Program-made: the position numbers and the translations under genes | Notes under the pieces: generated by a model | The model's database searches: none | Told to the model about the DNA's origin: nothing | What the model saw: only the letters and a program-made list of their open reading frames with translations | In this document: positions 1 to 9,669 of the stretch, one piece after another | Layout: each line of letters opens with the position of its first letter | How positions within the stretch are numbered: position 1 is the first letter of the stretch | Assembly (NCBI GenBank): GCA_020247545.1 | Contig: JADCIX010000015.1 | Coordinates: forward strand, 1 to 37,142 | Direction: 5' to 3' | Length of the DNA stretch: 37,142 bases | DNA from: Rhodocyclaceae bacterium | Lineage (GTDB): Bacteria; Pseudomonadota; Gammaproteobacteria; Burkholderiales; Usitatibacteraceae

Positions 1-126
1 GTCAGTCCAGCGAGGATCAAGCGCATTGAGGACAAACACAATCACACACCGCGCGCCGCGCTGGGCTATCTGACACCGTTTGAGGTAGCATTTGATTGCC
101 CTCCGCCGGTCGGCATTTGCTGTTGA
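1..126 (+). CDS. Transposase C-terminus (IS30-like), partial
   Basis: An open frame enters from the left edge and ends with TGA at 124–126. Its last residues include NHTPRAALGYLTPFEVAF, which resembles the end of the DDE transposase of the IS30 family (pattern N-x-R/T-P-R-x-x-L-G-x-x-T-P-x-E-V-F). Only about 41 codons are present, so it cannot be said whether the element is complete to the left. It lies just past the end of the minus-strand methyltransferase gene. IS3 and IS481 transposases have a related RPHxALGxxTP ending and are the main alternatives. Confidence 0.5.
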   Translation, partial: VSPARIKRIEDKHNHTPRAALGYLTPFEVAFDCPPPVGICC

Positions 127-166
127 TACCGCGTAAATGCTTGGAAATGCCCGCCGTTGTTCGTGT

Positions 167-943
167 TTACAACATTGGTCCGTAGTAGACGCGGGTATCG
201 TATTCAAAGTTGACAACACCGCTCACTTGATGCGTGTCGAATACTTCGCGGGCGCGTGCGGCCAGCGGTGCGTAATTCGGATGATCCTTTCCGGGCACGT
301 AAGACGATGAATGTAACCTCCCCATTAGCCCAGCAAAATCGAAGTGCTGGCAATTATCAAACGCGGCCTCCTGAAACTTGCCGCCGAAAAACGGTTCAAA
401 CACAGTAGGGTCTTGAATGTTCTTGTGATTGATCTCGTTGTAGTCGGTAGCGTAACGTTGCAGCAGATCTTCGTAGTCGCGCAGAAAGGGCGTTGAATCC
501 ACCCTGCGATCGTTCCATACCAAGACGACAAAACCATCGTCTTTCAAAATGCGCCGAAACTCAGCGCGTGTCTTGTCGCGATCAAACCAGTGAAAGGCTT
601 GGCCTGCCACGACAAAATCCATTGCTTGCCTGGGTAAACGCGTGGCTTCGGCGGTGCCGTTCATGCTGGTAAAACGACCGTAGTCAGCGAGGTACGCTTC
701 ACCCGCTTCGCGCATTTCGCGGTTGGGCTCAACACCTACCACTGGGTTGCCGTTGTCGAGAAACAGCTCTGCCAGAAACCCCGTTCCCGAGCCTATATCG
801 GCGATGACACTTTCGGGTGTGAGGCCGCAGTTGGCGGCCAATAAATCCAAAATTTCGACCGGATAGTGGGGCCGGCAATTGATGTAATCGGCGACGCGGT
901 CGGAGAATCTTGTTGTGGCGTTGGCTTTTGGACTGGGGGACAT
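167..943 (-). CDS. Class I SAM-dependent methyltransferase
   Basis: Predicted cytosolic methyltransferase of 258 aa. The SAM-binding motif I is visible as ADIGSGTG (about residues 48–55), followed by an acidic motif II-like GVEPN and the post-motif region AGQAFHWFD. The AFHWFD signature is typical of the UbiE/Methyltransf_11-like group in which a class I fold acts on small molecules, but the substrate cannot be told. The frame stays open upstream to 1027, overlapping the acyl-CoA dehydrogenase end. I chose the ATG at 943 because the extra 28 residues are Pro/Ser-rich and unlike the fold, and the family usually begins just before the FSDRVADY segment. It lies downstream of the acyl-CoA dehydrogenase gene on the same strand and may be cotranscribed. 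Confidence 0.8.
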   Translation of the reverse strand: MSPSPKANATTRFSDRVADYINCRPHYPVEILDLLAANCGLTPESVIADIGSGTGFLAELFLDNGNPVVGVEPNREMREAGEAYLADYGRFTSMNGTAEATRLPRQAMDFVVAGQAFHWFDRDKTRAEFRRILKDDGFVVLVWNDRRVDSTPFLRDYEDLLQRYATDYNEINHKNIQDPTVFEPFFGGKFQEAAFDNCQHFDFAGLMGRLHSSSYVPGKDHPNYAPLAARAREVFDTHQVSGVVNFEYDTRVYYGPML

Positions 944-986
944 GATTACCGGTGCGACGGAGTGAGGAGTGAGACGATTGACGGAG

Positions 987-2795
987 TTAGAACCAGTTGG
1001 GCTGCATGTCGAGTGAGGTGGTATCAAGATTTTGGACTAGGTCCAGCATCGGCCCGACCTTCGGTAACTCAACCACAAAGAAGTAACGACACGCTTGCCA
1101 TTTACCATGGTAGAAGTCGCTTTCGGCAGATGTGTAGTGCCGCGAGGCGGCGAGAGATTGTTCGAGCCACATCCACGCGATCACCACGTGTCCAAAGGCT
1201 TCGAGAAATGATGAGGAGTTGGCGAGTGTGTGATTGATATCGCTTGCAGCCCATGCGGTTTGCGTCACTATCGCCAGCCGTTCTGCATAACTCGCAAGTT
1301 GGGCGGCAAAGGCGCGTGTGTCAGCGTTTTGGCTGGCTGCTGCTGCGGTAATCGTTGAGGTGATGCGTTGGCCCAGCAAGCGTAGAGCCGCGCCGTTCTG
1401 CATCACCACCTTTCGTCCCAGCAGATCTAAACCTTGAATGCCGTGTGTGCCTTCATGGATCGCGTTGAGTCGATTGTCGCGGTAGAACTGCTCAACGGGA
1501 AAGTCCCGCGTGTAGCCATAGCCGCCGAGCACTTGAATGGCGAGGGAGTTGGCTTCCAAACACCACTGCGACGGCCAGCTCTTGGCAATTGGCGTCAGGA
1601 TATCGAGCAGCAGCGTTGCTTCCTTGCGGGCTGCCTCATCGACTGAGGTTTTTTCCTCATCCACCAGTTTTGCGCAATACAAATTGAGTGCGAGCGCACC
1701 TTCCACGTAGGCCTTTTGTGCGAGCAACATGCGTCGCACGTCGGTGTGTTGGATGATGGGGATCTGTTTGCTCGTGGGATCTTTGTCGCCTGGTGGCCGA
1801 CCCTGTGGACGCGATTTTGCGTATGCGAGTGAGTGAAGGTAGCCCGTATATCCCAAGACTGTGGCGCCCAGGCCGACACCGATTCTGGCCTCGTTCATCA
1901 TGTGGAACATACAAGCAAGCCCCTTGTTGGGCTCTCCCACAAGATAACCGACCGCGCCTTCCTTACCCTGCGGCTTGTATTTGCCTTCGCCAAAATTCAA
2001 CAGGCAATTGGTCGTGCCGCGGTAGCCCATCTTGTGGTTTAGCCCTGCGAGGACAACGTCATTGCGTTCACCAATCGTGCCGTCTTCGTTGACCAGATAC
2101 TTCGGCACAATAAACAACGATATTCCCTTCACACCGGGCGGCGCATCAGGCAATCGCGCCAACACTAGGTGTACGATATTTTCGGCAAGCTCGTGTTCGC
2201 CGCCCGAAATCCACATCTTGTTGCCGAACAAGCGAAAGGTATTGTCGGGTTGCGGCATCGCGCGCGTCTTGATGTCAGACAGCGAGGAGCCGGCTTGTGG
2301 CTCAGACAAACACATCGTGCCAAAGAATCGACCAGCCAGCATCGGCTTCACGAACATGTCGATCTGCGCTTGTGTACCATGCGCGAGCAACAGATTTGTA
2401 TTGCCGATGGTCAGAAATGGGTAGGCGGCGGTGGAACAATTTGCCGCAATGAAATACGCCATCATCGCTTTGTCGATGACCACCGGCAGCTGCATGCCGC
2501 CAAGCGACTCATCTTGTGATGCCGCCACCAATCCCGCCGCATTGAACGCCTCGATGGCGGCCTTTACCTCGGGAATCACTGTCACGTGTTGGCCGTCGAA
2601 ATGCGGTTCGTTTAAGTCACTTTTACGGTTGTGCGGAGCAAATAAATTTTCCGCCAGCTTTTCTGCCGTGTCGAGAACCGCATCGAAGGTTGCTCGATCG
2701 TGTTGGTGATAACGTTCGCGCGTCGTCAGCAAAGTAGCATCGAGCCATTCGTAGAGCAAAAAATTCAGGTCGCGACGACAGAGAAGTAGAGACAC
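987..2795 (-). CDS. Acyl-CoA dehydrogenase (large, C-terminally extended)
   Basis: FAD-dependent acyl-CoA dehydrogenase of 602 aa, longer than the ~380-aa short-chain enzymes. It belongs to the ~600-aa class with an extra C-terminal domain, which includes DmdC-type methylmercaptopropionyl-CoA dehydrogenases. The FAD-binding signature is [13 protein letters not shown], followed by [11 protein letters not shown]. The catalytic glutamate region is [11 protein letters not shown], and [17 protein letters not shown] precedes it. After about residue 460 comes the helical C-terminal extension. The first codon is GTG and no clear Shine-Dalgarno is seen on the minus strand, so the exact start is uncertain. 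The preferred acyl chain cannot be deduced. The next gene upstream is a short-chain dehydrogenase on the same strand, separated by a hairpin-rich gap. Confidence 0.9.
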   Translation of the reverse strand: MSLLLCRRDLNFLLYEWLDATLLTTRERYHQHDRATFDAVLDTAEKLAENLFAPHNRKSDLNEPHFDGQHVTVIPEVKAAIEAFNAAGLVAASQDESLGGMQLPVVIDKAMMAYFIAANCSTAAYPFLTIGNTNLLLAHGTQAQIDMFVKPMLAGRFFGTMCLSEPQAGSSLSDIKTRAMPQPDNTFRLFGNKMWISGGEHELAENIVHLVLARLPDAPPGVKGISLFIVPKYLVNEDGTIGERNDVVLAGLNHKMGYRGTTNCLLNFGEGKYKPQGKEGAVGYLVGEPNKGLACMFHMMNEARIGVGLGATVLGYTGYLHSLAYAKSRPQGRPPGDKDPTSKQIPIIQHTDVRRMLLAQKAYVEGALALNLYCAKLVDEEKTSVDEAARKEATLLLDILTPIAKSWPSQWCLEANSLAIQVLGGYGYTRDFPVEQFYRDNRLNAIHEGTHGIQGLDLLGRKVVMQNGAALRLLGQRITSTITAAAASQNADTRAFAAQLASYAERLAIVTQTAWAASDINHTLANSSSFLEAFGHVVIAWMWLEQSLAASRHYTSAESDFYHGKWQACRYFFVVELPKVGPMLDLVQNLDTTSLDMQPNWF

Positions 2796-2850
2796 TTTAG
2801 GAGGTTCTAATGTTGGTATAGCTGACTAGCTTTGCTACTGGTGGGGCTGA

Positions 2851-2965
2851 CTGGATCCCGCCCCACGGGGCGCACTGGTTGCGCGAGCGCGAGGCCAAGC
2901 CTTTCGAAATCCTCGCTCCACCCTTCGCGGGGATCTCGATGATGCCGCGCTTACGCGGCATCATC
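2851..2965. repeat. Hairpin-rich intergenic block
   Basis: The gap between the short-chain dehydrogenase and the acyl-CoA dehydrogenase holds a perfect 6-bp dyad (CGCCCC/GGGGCG, 2859–2872), a GC-rich stretch with several short dyads, and a 12-bp perfect stem at 2938–2965. Its compactness suggests a REP- or MITE-like intergenic repeat, but no second copy exists in this window to prove it. Confidence 0.35.
2938..2965 (-). terminator. 12-bp stem-loop at the end of the short-chain dehydrogenase gene
   Basis: GATGATGCCGCG and CGCGGCATCATC form a perfect 12-bp stem with the 4-nt loop CTTA. The stem includes the stop codon of the short-chain dehydrogenase (2961–2963). No T-run follows on the minus strand, so this may protect the mRNA 3' end or belong to a repeat rather than be a classic intrinsic terminator. 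Confidence 0.5.
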
Positions 2966-3713
2966 TTGGCTTTCTCGGCATACGTTGGAAGACGCGGTCG
3001 TACAACCAATTCGGCGCAATACGAAGTAACCGCGCCGCAATCCCCATCGACCACGGGATCACGGTGAAAGAGGTTTTTCGCTCAATGGCACGGGCAAAAC
3101 GGATGACGGCTTGGTCGACATCGATCAGGAACGGCATTTTGAATTTATTCACCGCTGTCATCGGCGTGCGAATGTAACCTGGGCAAATGGTAACAACGGC
3201 GACACCAGCCGAACGTAATTCGACGCGCAAACTTTCACAGTAGCGAATTACCGCTGCCTTGGATGCGGAATAGGCCCCGCCACCAGGGATACCCCGAAAC
3301 CCCGCGACACTTGCGATACCAACGAGCGTGCCGCCGCCTTTGGCTTTCATCGGTTCAACAAACGGATGAAAAGTGTTCACCATGCCCATGACGTTGATGT
3401 CGAAGATGTCTTGGAATGCTGGTAGGTCGTCTTCAATTTCGGTCAACGTGCCGCGCGACACACCCGCGTTGGCGATCACAATATTGGGCACGCCGTGTTT
3501 TGCCATGAAGTCGACAGCAGCCGACATAAGCGCTTTTGCATCCCGGACGTCACAGACATAGCACTCAGGCTTCGGCGTGAGGCTGGCGGCGACACGGTCA
3601 AGCCAATCGCCCCGTCTGGCAACCAAAGCTAACTGCGCACCTTGACCCGCGTAGTGACGGGCGAGTGATTCGCCGATACCGCTAGAGGCACCCGTAATGA
3701 AGATTTTTAGCAT
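2961..3713 (-). CDS. Short-chain dehydrogenase/reductase (SDR)
   Basis: Classical NAD(P)-dependent SDR oxidoreductase of 250 aa, the usual family length. The cofactor motif TGASSGIG is at residues 7–14, followed by NAG at 82–84. The catalytic triad is Ser135, Tyr148 and Lys152 in YSASK, with the correct 13-residue Ser–Tyr spacing. PGYIRTPM follows as expected. An arginine after the first strand (VARR) hints at NADP(H) preference. The substrate is unknown. A run of hydrophobic and basic residues near the C-terminus (about 225–250) could touch the membrane. It follows the dsbA terminator, so it is probably transcribed separately from the argS operon. Confidence 0.9.
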   Translation of the reverse strand: MLKIFITGASSGIGESLARHYAGQGAQLALVARRGDWLDRVAASLTPKPECYVCDVRDAKALMSAAVDFMAKHGVPNIVIANAGVSRGTLTEIEDDLPAFQDIFDINVMGMVNTFHPFVEPMKAKGGGTLVGIASVAGFRGIPGGGAYSASKAAVIRYCESLRVELRSAGVAVVTICPGYIRTPMTAVNKFKMPFLIDVDQAVIRFARAIERKTSFTVIPWSMGIAARLLRIAPNWLYDRVFQRMPRKPR

Positions 3714-3772
3714 GGTTACAGTTTATCAGCGGGCTGTCTTCACGCCGTGAAATTGCCGCCCCAAAACAAAAA

Positions 3773-3792
3773 ACGGCACCCGAGGGTGCCGT
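3773..3792 (-). terminator. Intrinsic terminator of the argS–SPOR–dsbA operon
   Basis: On the minus strand a stem ACGGCACCC/GGGTGCCGT is followed by TTTTTTGTTTT. It lies 22 nt past the dsbA stop and is a textbook Rho-independent terminator for the leftward operon. Confidence 0.85.
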
Positions 3793-3814
3793 CCGAATTC
3801 GCGCCTTGGAAAAT

Positions 3815-4531
3815 CTATTTCTTTGCTGGCTCCGCTGCACGCGTGTTCGCTTTTGCGGGCGCGGGTGGGCGGGTAGAACTTGCGGGGTTTGCAACGTTTT
3901 GAGCGCGGAGCTCATTGATGACCCTGTCGGTAGTTGCGAGCATAGCGGACGCGTTGCCTAAGAAATGCACCATTACTCGGCCATTCACGACGATAGTCGG
4001 AGTGCCGGTCACCTTGTATAGGCCCATAAGCTGTCGGCCACGCTTGACTTTCGATTGAACTGTGAATGATTGTTCAACTGATTCATATTGTTTGGGATCT
4101 ACACCATTTTTTTCCAACCACTTTAAGTAGGTCGGTTTGTGACCCAGGATAACTCGCTCGTTGTGCAAGGCTTCAAAAATCTTCTTATGTAGGCGTTCGC
4201 GCTGACCCATCGCGTCGAGCGTGTGAAACACGGTGATCTCGTCAACGCCCATTAGGTTGAGCCCAGCAGGAACAGCCCTGAACGTAACGTCAGGCGGTAA
4301 GCGTTTTACCCATGCTTCAAGCGGCGGCTCGACGATCGAGCACGCTCCGCAGCCATACGAAAAAAACTCCAGCACTTCGATCTTTCCATCATTTGGAACT
4401 GATTGCGGCGGGTCGAGCAGCGAAACTTCGCGCGACCCCTGTGCGGCGGCAGCGCCGAGGAAAAACGTGGCGGCCAGAGTGGCGGCAGCGCCCGTAATCA
4501 CCTTCACTAGATTCTTGGAAGAAGTTTGCAT
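3815..4531 (-). CDS. dsbA: Periplasmic thiol:disulfide interchange protein DsbA-like
   Basis: A 238-aa DsbA-family oxidoreductase. A cationic, hydrophobic signal segment (about residues 5–31, ending near AAAAQ) predicts export to the periplasm. The thioredoxin-fold active site is FFSYGCGAC, with cysteines 61 and 64. The family cis-proline loop is GTPT, followed by VVNGR. A low-complexity Ala/Pro/Lys tail (about 210–238) follows the fold. The redox dipeptide Gly-Ala is unusual, because DsbA normally has Pro-His (CPHC), and this dipeptide sets the redox potential. It is the last gene of argS–SPOR–dsbA, with 54 nt after the SPOR gene. That context is the common betaproteobacterial dsbA locus and supports the name despite the changed motif. 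Confidence 0.85.
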   Translation of the reverse strand: MQTSSKNLVKVITGAAATLAATFFLGAAAAQGSREVSLLDPPQSVPNDGKIEVLEFFSYGCGACSIVEPPLEAWVKRLPPDVTFRAVPAGLNLMGVDEITVFHTLDAMGQRERLHKKIFEALHNERVILGHKPTYLKWLEKNGVDPKQYESVEQSFTVQSKVKRGRQLMGLYKVTGTPTIVVNGRVMVHFLGNASAMLATTDRVINELRAQNVANPASSTRPPAPAKANTRAAEPAKK

Positions 4532-4585
4532 TGCAGTTCCTATAGTCCCTTTGATTTTGTGCGAAACGCTTGTGGCGAATTGACG

Positions 4586-5233
4586 TTAGTCAGATTTGAC
4601 GACGCTCGCGCCGATCCCATTCTGGGACAGCACACTTTTGATTCTGTTCACTTCATCTTGGCTCTTGTATGGGCCGAGGCGCACACGGAATAACGTGCCT
4701 TTGTCTGCAACGTTGACGGGTTTCACGGTGGCTTCGAATCCGGCGAACGCAATTTTGGCCTTTAGATTTTCTGCGTCGGTTTCACTTTGGAAGGCACCAG
4801 CCTGCAAATAGAGGATTTCGTTCAAAGACTTGGGCGGCGCTGCGTCTTTGCCAGTGTCCTTGGCGGAATCTTTTGGAACCTCTTTTGCAGCGGGTGTGTC
4901 GGGCGCTTTTTTGTTCGCCCCGTCCTTTTCGCCGGGCAGGATTTGATAAAACTCAAATCGCGGTTTGTCGGAATTTGCCGGATCAGTCTTTACACCAGCG
5001 GGTGCTTGCGTTGACTTAGCGGCCGGTAATGATTCAACCGGCCTGGTCCTTTCAACAAACGGGTTTGACGTGCGGTTTAGCCAGATGGCCACACCGAGCG
5101 CCAAGAAGATGCCGAGCAGCAGGCCGATGATGATACCGGCGAACAATGGGTTCATGCCGGGTCGCTTGCGTCCCCCACCACCTGCTCCACCGGCTCCACG
5201 AACTGGTGCCTTCGGTTTCATGTCATATGCCAT
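4586..5233 (-). CDS. SPOR-domain membrane protein
   Basis: A 215-aa bitopic inner-membrane protein. A basic, Gly-rich cytoplasmic N-terminus (1–27) precedes one membrane helix at about 29–50 (LFAGIIIGLLLGIFLALG). A Pro/Lys/Asp-rich periplasmic linker (about 55–135) follows, and then a SPOR domain (about 140–213) with LQAGAF and FRVRLGPY, the typical strand motifs. SPOR domains bind denuded glycan strands of septal peptidoglycan, so a divisome-associated role is expected (FtsN-like or DedD-like architecture). The ATG lies 2 nt after the argS stop, so it is translated from the argS mRNA. Calling it FtsN would go beyond the evidence. Confidence 0.85.
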   Translation of the reverse strand: MAYDMKPKAPVRGAGGAGGGGRKRPGMNPLFAGIIIGLLLGIFLALGVAIWLNRTSNPFVERTRPVESLPAAKSTQAPAGVKTDPANSDKPRFEFYQILPGEKDGANKKAPDTPAAKEVPKDSAKDTGKDAAPPKSLNEILYLQAGAFQSETDAENLKAKIAFAGFEATVKPVNVADKGTLFRVRLGPYKSQDEVNRIKSVLSQNGIGASVVKSD

Positions 5234-5235
5234 GG

Positions 5236-6900
5236 CTACATTTTCTCCGGTGCGGATACGCCCAACACAGCAAGGCCATTTCTGAGTACTTGGCGTACTG
5301 AAACGATGAGCGACAAGCGAGCAAGTTTCAACTCCTCGTCTTCAAGCAAGAAACGTTCGGCATTGTAGTAGGTGTGTAATTTTGCGGCGAGCTCGCCCAA
5401 GTAATTGGCGACGATATGGGGTGCCAACTCGCGTGTGGCGAGGCTCAAGGTCTCGGGAAAGTCGGCAAGCGCGCGCATTAATTCAGATTCGTAGGGAGAA
5501 ACGAGTGGCGACAGCTCCGCATTCGCTAGGCTGGAAATTTCCCCGCCCCACTGCTCGAGTACGCGGCAGATGCGCGCGTGAGCATATTGAACGTAGTAAA
5601 CGGGATTGTCTTCTGAGTGACTCTTGGCGAGGTCAATATCGAAGGTCAGCTGCGAATCGGACTTGCGCATGATAAAGAAGTAACGGGTTGCGTCGCGCCC
5701 AACTTCATCAATCAAATCGCGCAAGGTCACGTAGCTGCCAGCGCGTTTGGATATCTTTACTTCTTCGCCACCGCGCATCACCGTGATCATTTGATGCAAC
5801 ACGTAGTCGGGGTAACCAGTGCGAACGCCCAACTGCATTGCTTGCAAACCCGCTTTGACACGCATTAACGATCCGTGATGGTCGGCACCCAACTCGGTGA
5901 TGGCGCGTGTGAAGCCGCGCTGCCACTTGCTAACGTGGTAAGCAATATCGGGCACAAAATAGGTGTAGGTGCCGTCTGACTTTCGCATGACGCGATCTTT
6001 GTCATCACCCCATTGCGTGGTCTTCAACCAAAGCGCACCGCCTTCTTCATAGGTGTGGCCGTTGGCGATCAGTTGGTTAACCGTCTTCTCGACCAAGCCG
6101 TCGGTATAAATTGAAGACTCAAGAAAGTAGCTGTCGAACTGAACATCAAATGCGCGTAGATCGAGGTCCTGCTCGTGGCGCAATTCAGCGACGGCAAACT
6201 TGCGCACGGCGTCAGTGTTCTCACCTTTTGCGTCTGCCGGATTTTCCAGCGCATAACGCTCGGCAATCTCCGCGATGTAGTTACCACGATACCCATCTTC
6301 CGGAAATGGTGCGTCGATACCGGCGCGTTCTCGCAGCCGGGCAATTGCCGAGGCTGTCAGATTGTTTATTTGCGCGCCCGCGTCGTTGTAGTAGAACTCG
6401 CGGGTGACTTTGTAGCCTTGTGAACGCAGTAGCCGCGACAACGTGTCGCCAATCGCCGCACCGCGACCATGTCCCACGTGAAGTGGGCCGGTCGGGTTGG
6501 CGGAAACAAATTCAACCATGACACTTTCGCCGTTGCCCACATCGCTGTGACCGAAGGTGTCACCAAGTTCGCGGACGATGTTGACGATGCGCGTTTCGGC
6601 GTCGCGCGACAACCGTACATTGATGAATCCGGGCCCGGCAATTTCTGGTGTTGACGCGAGCAGGGAAGATGCGGGCAAAGCGGCGACCAAAGCATCGGCG
6701 ATGTCGCGCGGCTTTTTACCGAGTTTTTTCGCGAGCTGCAACGCGCTATTCACGGCGAAGTGGCCGTGATCAGGATTCTTCGGTTTCTCGACCGCGATTT
6801 CAAAACGCGGGGTTTCGTCCTTGAGTGCCGGAAACGCGGAGAAGAGCGCCTCTTCAAACAGTGCGGCAACGGCGGACTTGTTGTCGGATAACGTGGTCAT
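5236..6900 (-). CDS. argS: Arginyl-tRNA synthetase
   Basis: Class I aminoacyl-tRNA synthetase that charges tRNA-Arg, 554 aa, within the usual range. An N-terminal Add-1 tRNA-binding domain (about 1–100) precedes [15 protein letters not shown], the HIGH motif (residues 141–144). The KMSK-equivalent [12 protein letters not shown] follows, then the helical DALR anticodon-binding domain at the C-terminus. The frame extends nine codons upstream to 6927, but that ATG sits directly on a TATAAT box, so I took the ATG at 6900. First gene of the argS–SPOR–dsbA operon. The SPOR gene starts 2 nt after its TAG stop. Confidence 0.97.
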   Translation of the reverse strand: MTTLSDNKSAVAALFEEALFSAFPALKDETPRFEIAVEKPKNPDHGHFAVNSALQLAKKLGKKPRDIADALVAALPASSLLASTPEIAGPGFINVRLSRDAETRIVNIVRELGDTFGHSDVGNGESVMVEFVSANPTGPLHVGHGRGAAIGDTLSRLLRSQGYKVTREFYYNDAGAQINNLTASAIARLRERAGIDAPFPEDGYRGNYIAEIAERYALENPADAKGENTDAVRKFAVAELRHEQDLDLRAFDVQFDSYFLESSIYTDGLVEKTVNQLIANGHTYEEGGALWLKTTQWGDDKDRVMRKSDGTYTYFVPDIAYHVSKWQRGFTRAITELGADHHGSLMRVKAGLQAMQLGVRTGYPDYVLHQMITVMRGGEEVKISKRAGSYVTLRDLIDEVGRDATRYFFIMRKSDSQLTFDIDLAKSHSEDNPVYYVQYAHARICRVLEQWGGEISSLANAELSPLVSPYESELMRALADFPETLSLATRELAPHIVANYLGELAAKLHTYYNAERFLLEDEELKLARLSLIVSVRQVLRNGLAVLGVSAPEKM

Positions 6901-6925
6901 AAAAGTGCGAAAAACGTAATCGCAC

Positions 6926-6931
6926 ATTATA
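6926..6931 (-). promoter_or_regulatory. -10 box of the argS operon
   Basis: The minus strand reads TATAAT, a consensus -10, 25 nt before the argS ATG at 6900. No strong -35 is seen at 16–18 bp; TTGCCG lies 13 bp upstream, which is too close. The assignment rests mainly on the perfect -10 and its position. Confidence 0.5.
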
Positions 6932-7059
6932 TCGGCTGAGTTGCCGGCAACCCTAATGAGAAATCAGAGACAGATTGAAAACTCGTTTATTGGCGGGCGT
7001 TTTCAGCCAAAATGCCGTGAAAAAGACCGTCTTTATTGGGGGTTTGTATTTTGGTGGAG

Positions 7060-9369
7060 CTAGACGTCAACCGGATCGACATCAACCACCCAGCGTACCG
7101 CGCGCGAATCGACGGAGCGTAATGCGTCAATCCAGCTGGTGAGAAATTGTTGCATGCTACGGCGCGAATCGGCTTGCAGCATGAGTTGTTTACGTACGTA
7201 TCCCGCTTTGCGTTCGAGCGTCGCGGTGACGGGTTCCCAAACGCGCAGCCCGCCCGCCTCGATGGTTTCGGCGAGCGTACTCTTGGCAAGCTGCTGTGCG
7301 CGATGGAGGAAGCTGTCCAGCGCGGCAGCATTGCGTGATTCAGTCCGAAGCAATGCGAGGTAAGAGTAAGGCGGCAGATGCATGAGCCTTCGCTCAATCA
7401 ACGCCGCACTAACAAACGCCGCGTAGTTGTGGCTGGCTACAGCTTGGTAGACGGGGTGCTCGACAAATCTCGTTTGGATGAGTACACGACCCGGCAACTG
7501 GGCCCGCCCCGCGCGCCCGGCAACTTGCATCAGTTGTTGCGCCATCCGTTCCGCGGCGCGAAAGTCTGCCGAGAACACCGCGCCGTCGGCATTCACAACG
7601 CCGACGAAGGTCATCTTCGAGAAGTCGTGCCCTTTTGTCAGCATTTGTGTGCCAACCAAGATATCGATTTCGCCTTTTTCCGCAGAGGCAAAAATGGCTT
7701 CTGCGCTCCCGCGGCGTCGAGTCGAATCGCGATCAACCCGCGCGATGCGACGGTCGGGGAACGCAGCGGTTAACGCGTCTTCGATACGCTCGCTTCCCTG
7801 TCCGGTCGGGTGCAGATCAGTCGAGGCGCATTCGCCGCATTTGAGCGGTAGTTTTGCTTCAGCGCCACAGTGATGGCAGCGTAATCGCTTTATTCCCCGG
7901 TGGAACACCATACGTGCGCTACAGCGCCGGCATTCGGGCATCCAGCCGCAACCGCCGCAGACCAATGCCGGCGCAAAACCGCGTCGATTGATAAAGACCA
8001 GCGCCTGCTCGCCCCGCTTGATGGTCTCATCGATGGCGCGAATCATCGATTGTGTAATGCCGTCAGGTGCTTTCTCGGCGTCGAGGTCAACAAAACTAAC
8101 GGTAGGCAGGTCGGCTTGAACCACAGCGCGCTCGCGCAAGACAAGGCGGGTGAAGCGTCCACGCGCCACGTTGTCGAGCGTCTCAATGGATGGCGTCGCG
8201 GAGCCGAGGACGATGGGGCATCTGGCCTGACTCGCACGGAAGACCGCAACATCCCGTGCGGAGTACCGCACACCTTCCTGTTGTTTGTATGAGGCGTCGT
8301 GTTCTTCATCCACAATGATGATCCCCAGACGTGGCATCGGCGTAAATACTGCAAGACGTGTGCCGATGACAATATCGGCTTCGCCGTCTTGGGCGCTGCG
8401 CCATGCAACAAAACGTGCAAGGTTCGACATACCACTATGTGCCGGGGCGACTTGGTGGTTCGGGAATCGAGACCGTACATGCCGCAAAAAGGCTGGGGTC
8501 AAGTTGATTTCTGGAACCAGCACCAATGCTTGTTTTCCGAGTCGCAACACTTCGGCAATCGCGGCGAGATAGACCTCGGTCTTGCCACTGCCGGTAATCC
8601 CATCCAGCAGGAACGCTTGATAGCCGTCAGCACCGGGGTCCAGCACTTTTATGATCGCCACGACAGCCGCCTGCTGCTCATGGTTTAGCGCCGGCGCGGA
8701 TGACTGCGTGTTTGTTGACGGGGTAGTCGTCGTTGATGGATTGGCCGCAGCAAACGACGACGGCATCGCTGAGGCGTCGAGCGATTCAACCCAGCCCGCC
8801 TCTCGTAATCGCTTCAGCAGCGCGCTTGAACGAACGTGTCGCTGGCGCAGGGCGCTTTCCAACTGCGGTCCGTCGGCCAGCCATTGCAGAATACTGCGCT
8901 GCACGGAGGAGCGCACCGGCAGCGCCTCAATTGCCAAGCGCCCTGCCGAAGTAATGCCAACTGCGCGCATGGATGCGTGCAGTTTATCGGGCAGCCTCTT
9001 TACGCTTCGCAACATCGGCGGAATGGCGTTCAACGCGATTTGGCCGATCGGCGCGTGGTAGTAGGCCGCGCAGAACTGAAATAAAGCCATCAGGTCCGCT
9101 GAAACTGCAGGCATATCGCTCCGGACGGATTCGATTGCGCGCAGCTTTTCCAAGGGAATATTGGATTCGGCACCCACCGCAACAACGATGCCGACGACAC
9201 GCCGGCGGCCAAATGGCACGATGACGAGACGCCCTGGCTCCACATCCAACTCGTTGGGAATCAGGAAGTCAAACGTGTTGGCCAATGGCACGTCGAGGCC
9301 AATTTTGGCGATCTGAGTGACGGCGGGCGAACCAGGCGGGGTCGACGATGCAGGCATATTGTTCAGCAC
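7060..9369 (-). CDS. priA: Primosomal protein N' (replication restart helicase PriA)
   Basis: Superfamily 2 DNA helicase of 769 aa that reloads the replisome at stalled forks. It has an N-terminal 3'-DNA-binding domain and a winged-helix region (about 20–200), Walker A GSGKT with Lys263, and DEEH as motif II. A zinc-binding insert with four CxxC-type pairs (CGGCGW, CRRC, CHHC, CGEC) is diagnostic of PriA. GRAGRAQLPG is the late helicase motif. The first codon GTG (9369) has an AAGG seven nt upstream. An ATG four codons later (9357) is an alternative. It stands alone, between hemE upstream and argS downstream, all on the same strand. Confidence 0.95.
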   Translation of the reverse strand: MLNNMPASSTPPGSPAVTQIAKIGLDVPLANTFDFLIPNELDVEPGRLVIVPFGRRRVVGIVVAVGAESNIPLEKLRAIESVRSDMPAVSADLMALFQFCAAYYHAPIGQIALNAIPPMLRSVKRLPDKLHASMRAVGITSAGRLAIEALPVRSSVQRSILQWLADGPQLESALRQRHVRSSALLKRLREAGWVESLDASAMPSSFAAANPSTTTTPSTNTQSSAPALNHEQQAAVVAIIKVLDPGADGYQAFLLDGITGSGKTEVYLAAIAEVLRLGKQALVLVPEINLTPAFLRHVRSRFPNHQVAPAHSGMSNLARFVAWRSAQDGEADIVIGTRLAVFTPMPRLGIIIVDEEHDASYKQQEGVRYSARDVAVFRASQARCPIVLGSATPSIETLDNVARGRFTRLVLRERAVVQADLPTVSFVDLDAEKAPDGITQSMIRAIDETIKRGEQALVFINRRGFAPALVCGGCGWMPECRRCSARMVFHRGIKRLRCHHCGAEAKLPLKCGECASTDLHPTGQGSERIEDALTAAFPDRRIARVDRDSTRRRGSAEAIFASAEKGEIDILVGTQMLTKGHDFSKMTFVGVVNADGAVFSADFRAAERMAQQLMQVAGRAGRAQLPGRVLIQTRFVEHPVYQAVASHNYAAFVSAALIERRLMHLPPYSYLALLRTESRNAAALDSFLHRAQQLAKSTLAETIEAGGLRVWEPVTATLERKAGYVRKQLMLQADSRRSMQQFLTSWIDALRSVDSRAVRWVVDVDPVDV

Positions 9370-9669
9370 TTATGAACCTTAACAGGTGCCAACTGAGCCT
9401 GCCAACTACGCGGTGTCAAATGAGACCGGCGCCTGTGGATAACTTTGTGCATACTCCGCGTCACGCAACGTTCTGCGGCGACGTTTTTATCCTTCAACGG
9501 ATAATTGTGCGCTGCGGGAAATTTAGAAAATCAATTAAATCAATAGGTTGGTAGTGCTATTTCATCTGCTGCAAGAAAAATCAACCCGAAGTATATGGAA
9601 CGAGGTCTCTGTGCATAAGCAAGAGAAATTTGCCACAAAATGAAAAAAAATTCGCTTGACTTGGCCGTT
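9370..9669. other. Intergenic region between hemE and priA
   Basis: About 300 bp with no supportable gene. It is AT-richer than its neighbours between about 9500 and 9660. It should hold the priA promoter and the hemE 3' end, but no clear hairpin terminator and no convincing -35/-10 pair was found. The open frame at 9540–9923 (minus) is out of phase inside hemE and was discarded. Confidence 0.5.

Noticed and set aside
2797-3054. 85-codon minus-strand frame between the short-chain and acyl-CoA dehydrogenases
   Set aside because: It reads through the hairpin block and the 3' end of the short-chain dehydrogenase; no ribosome site or family.
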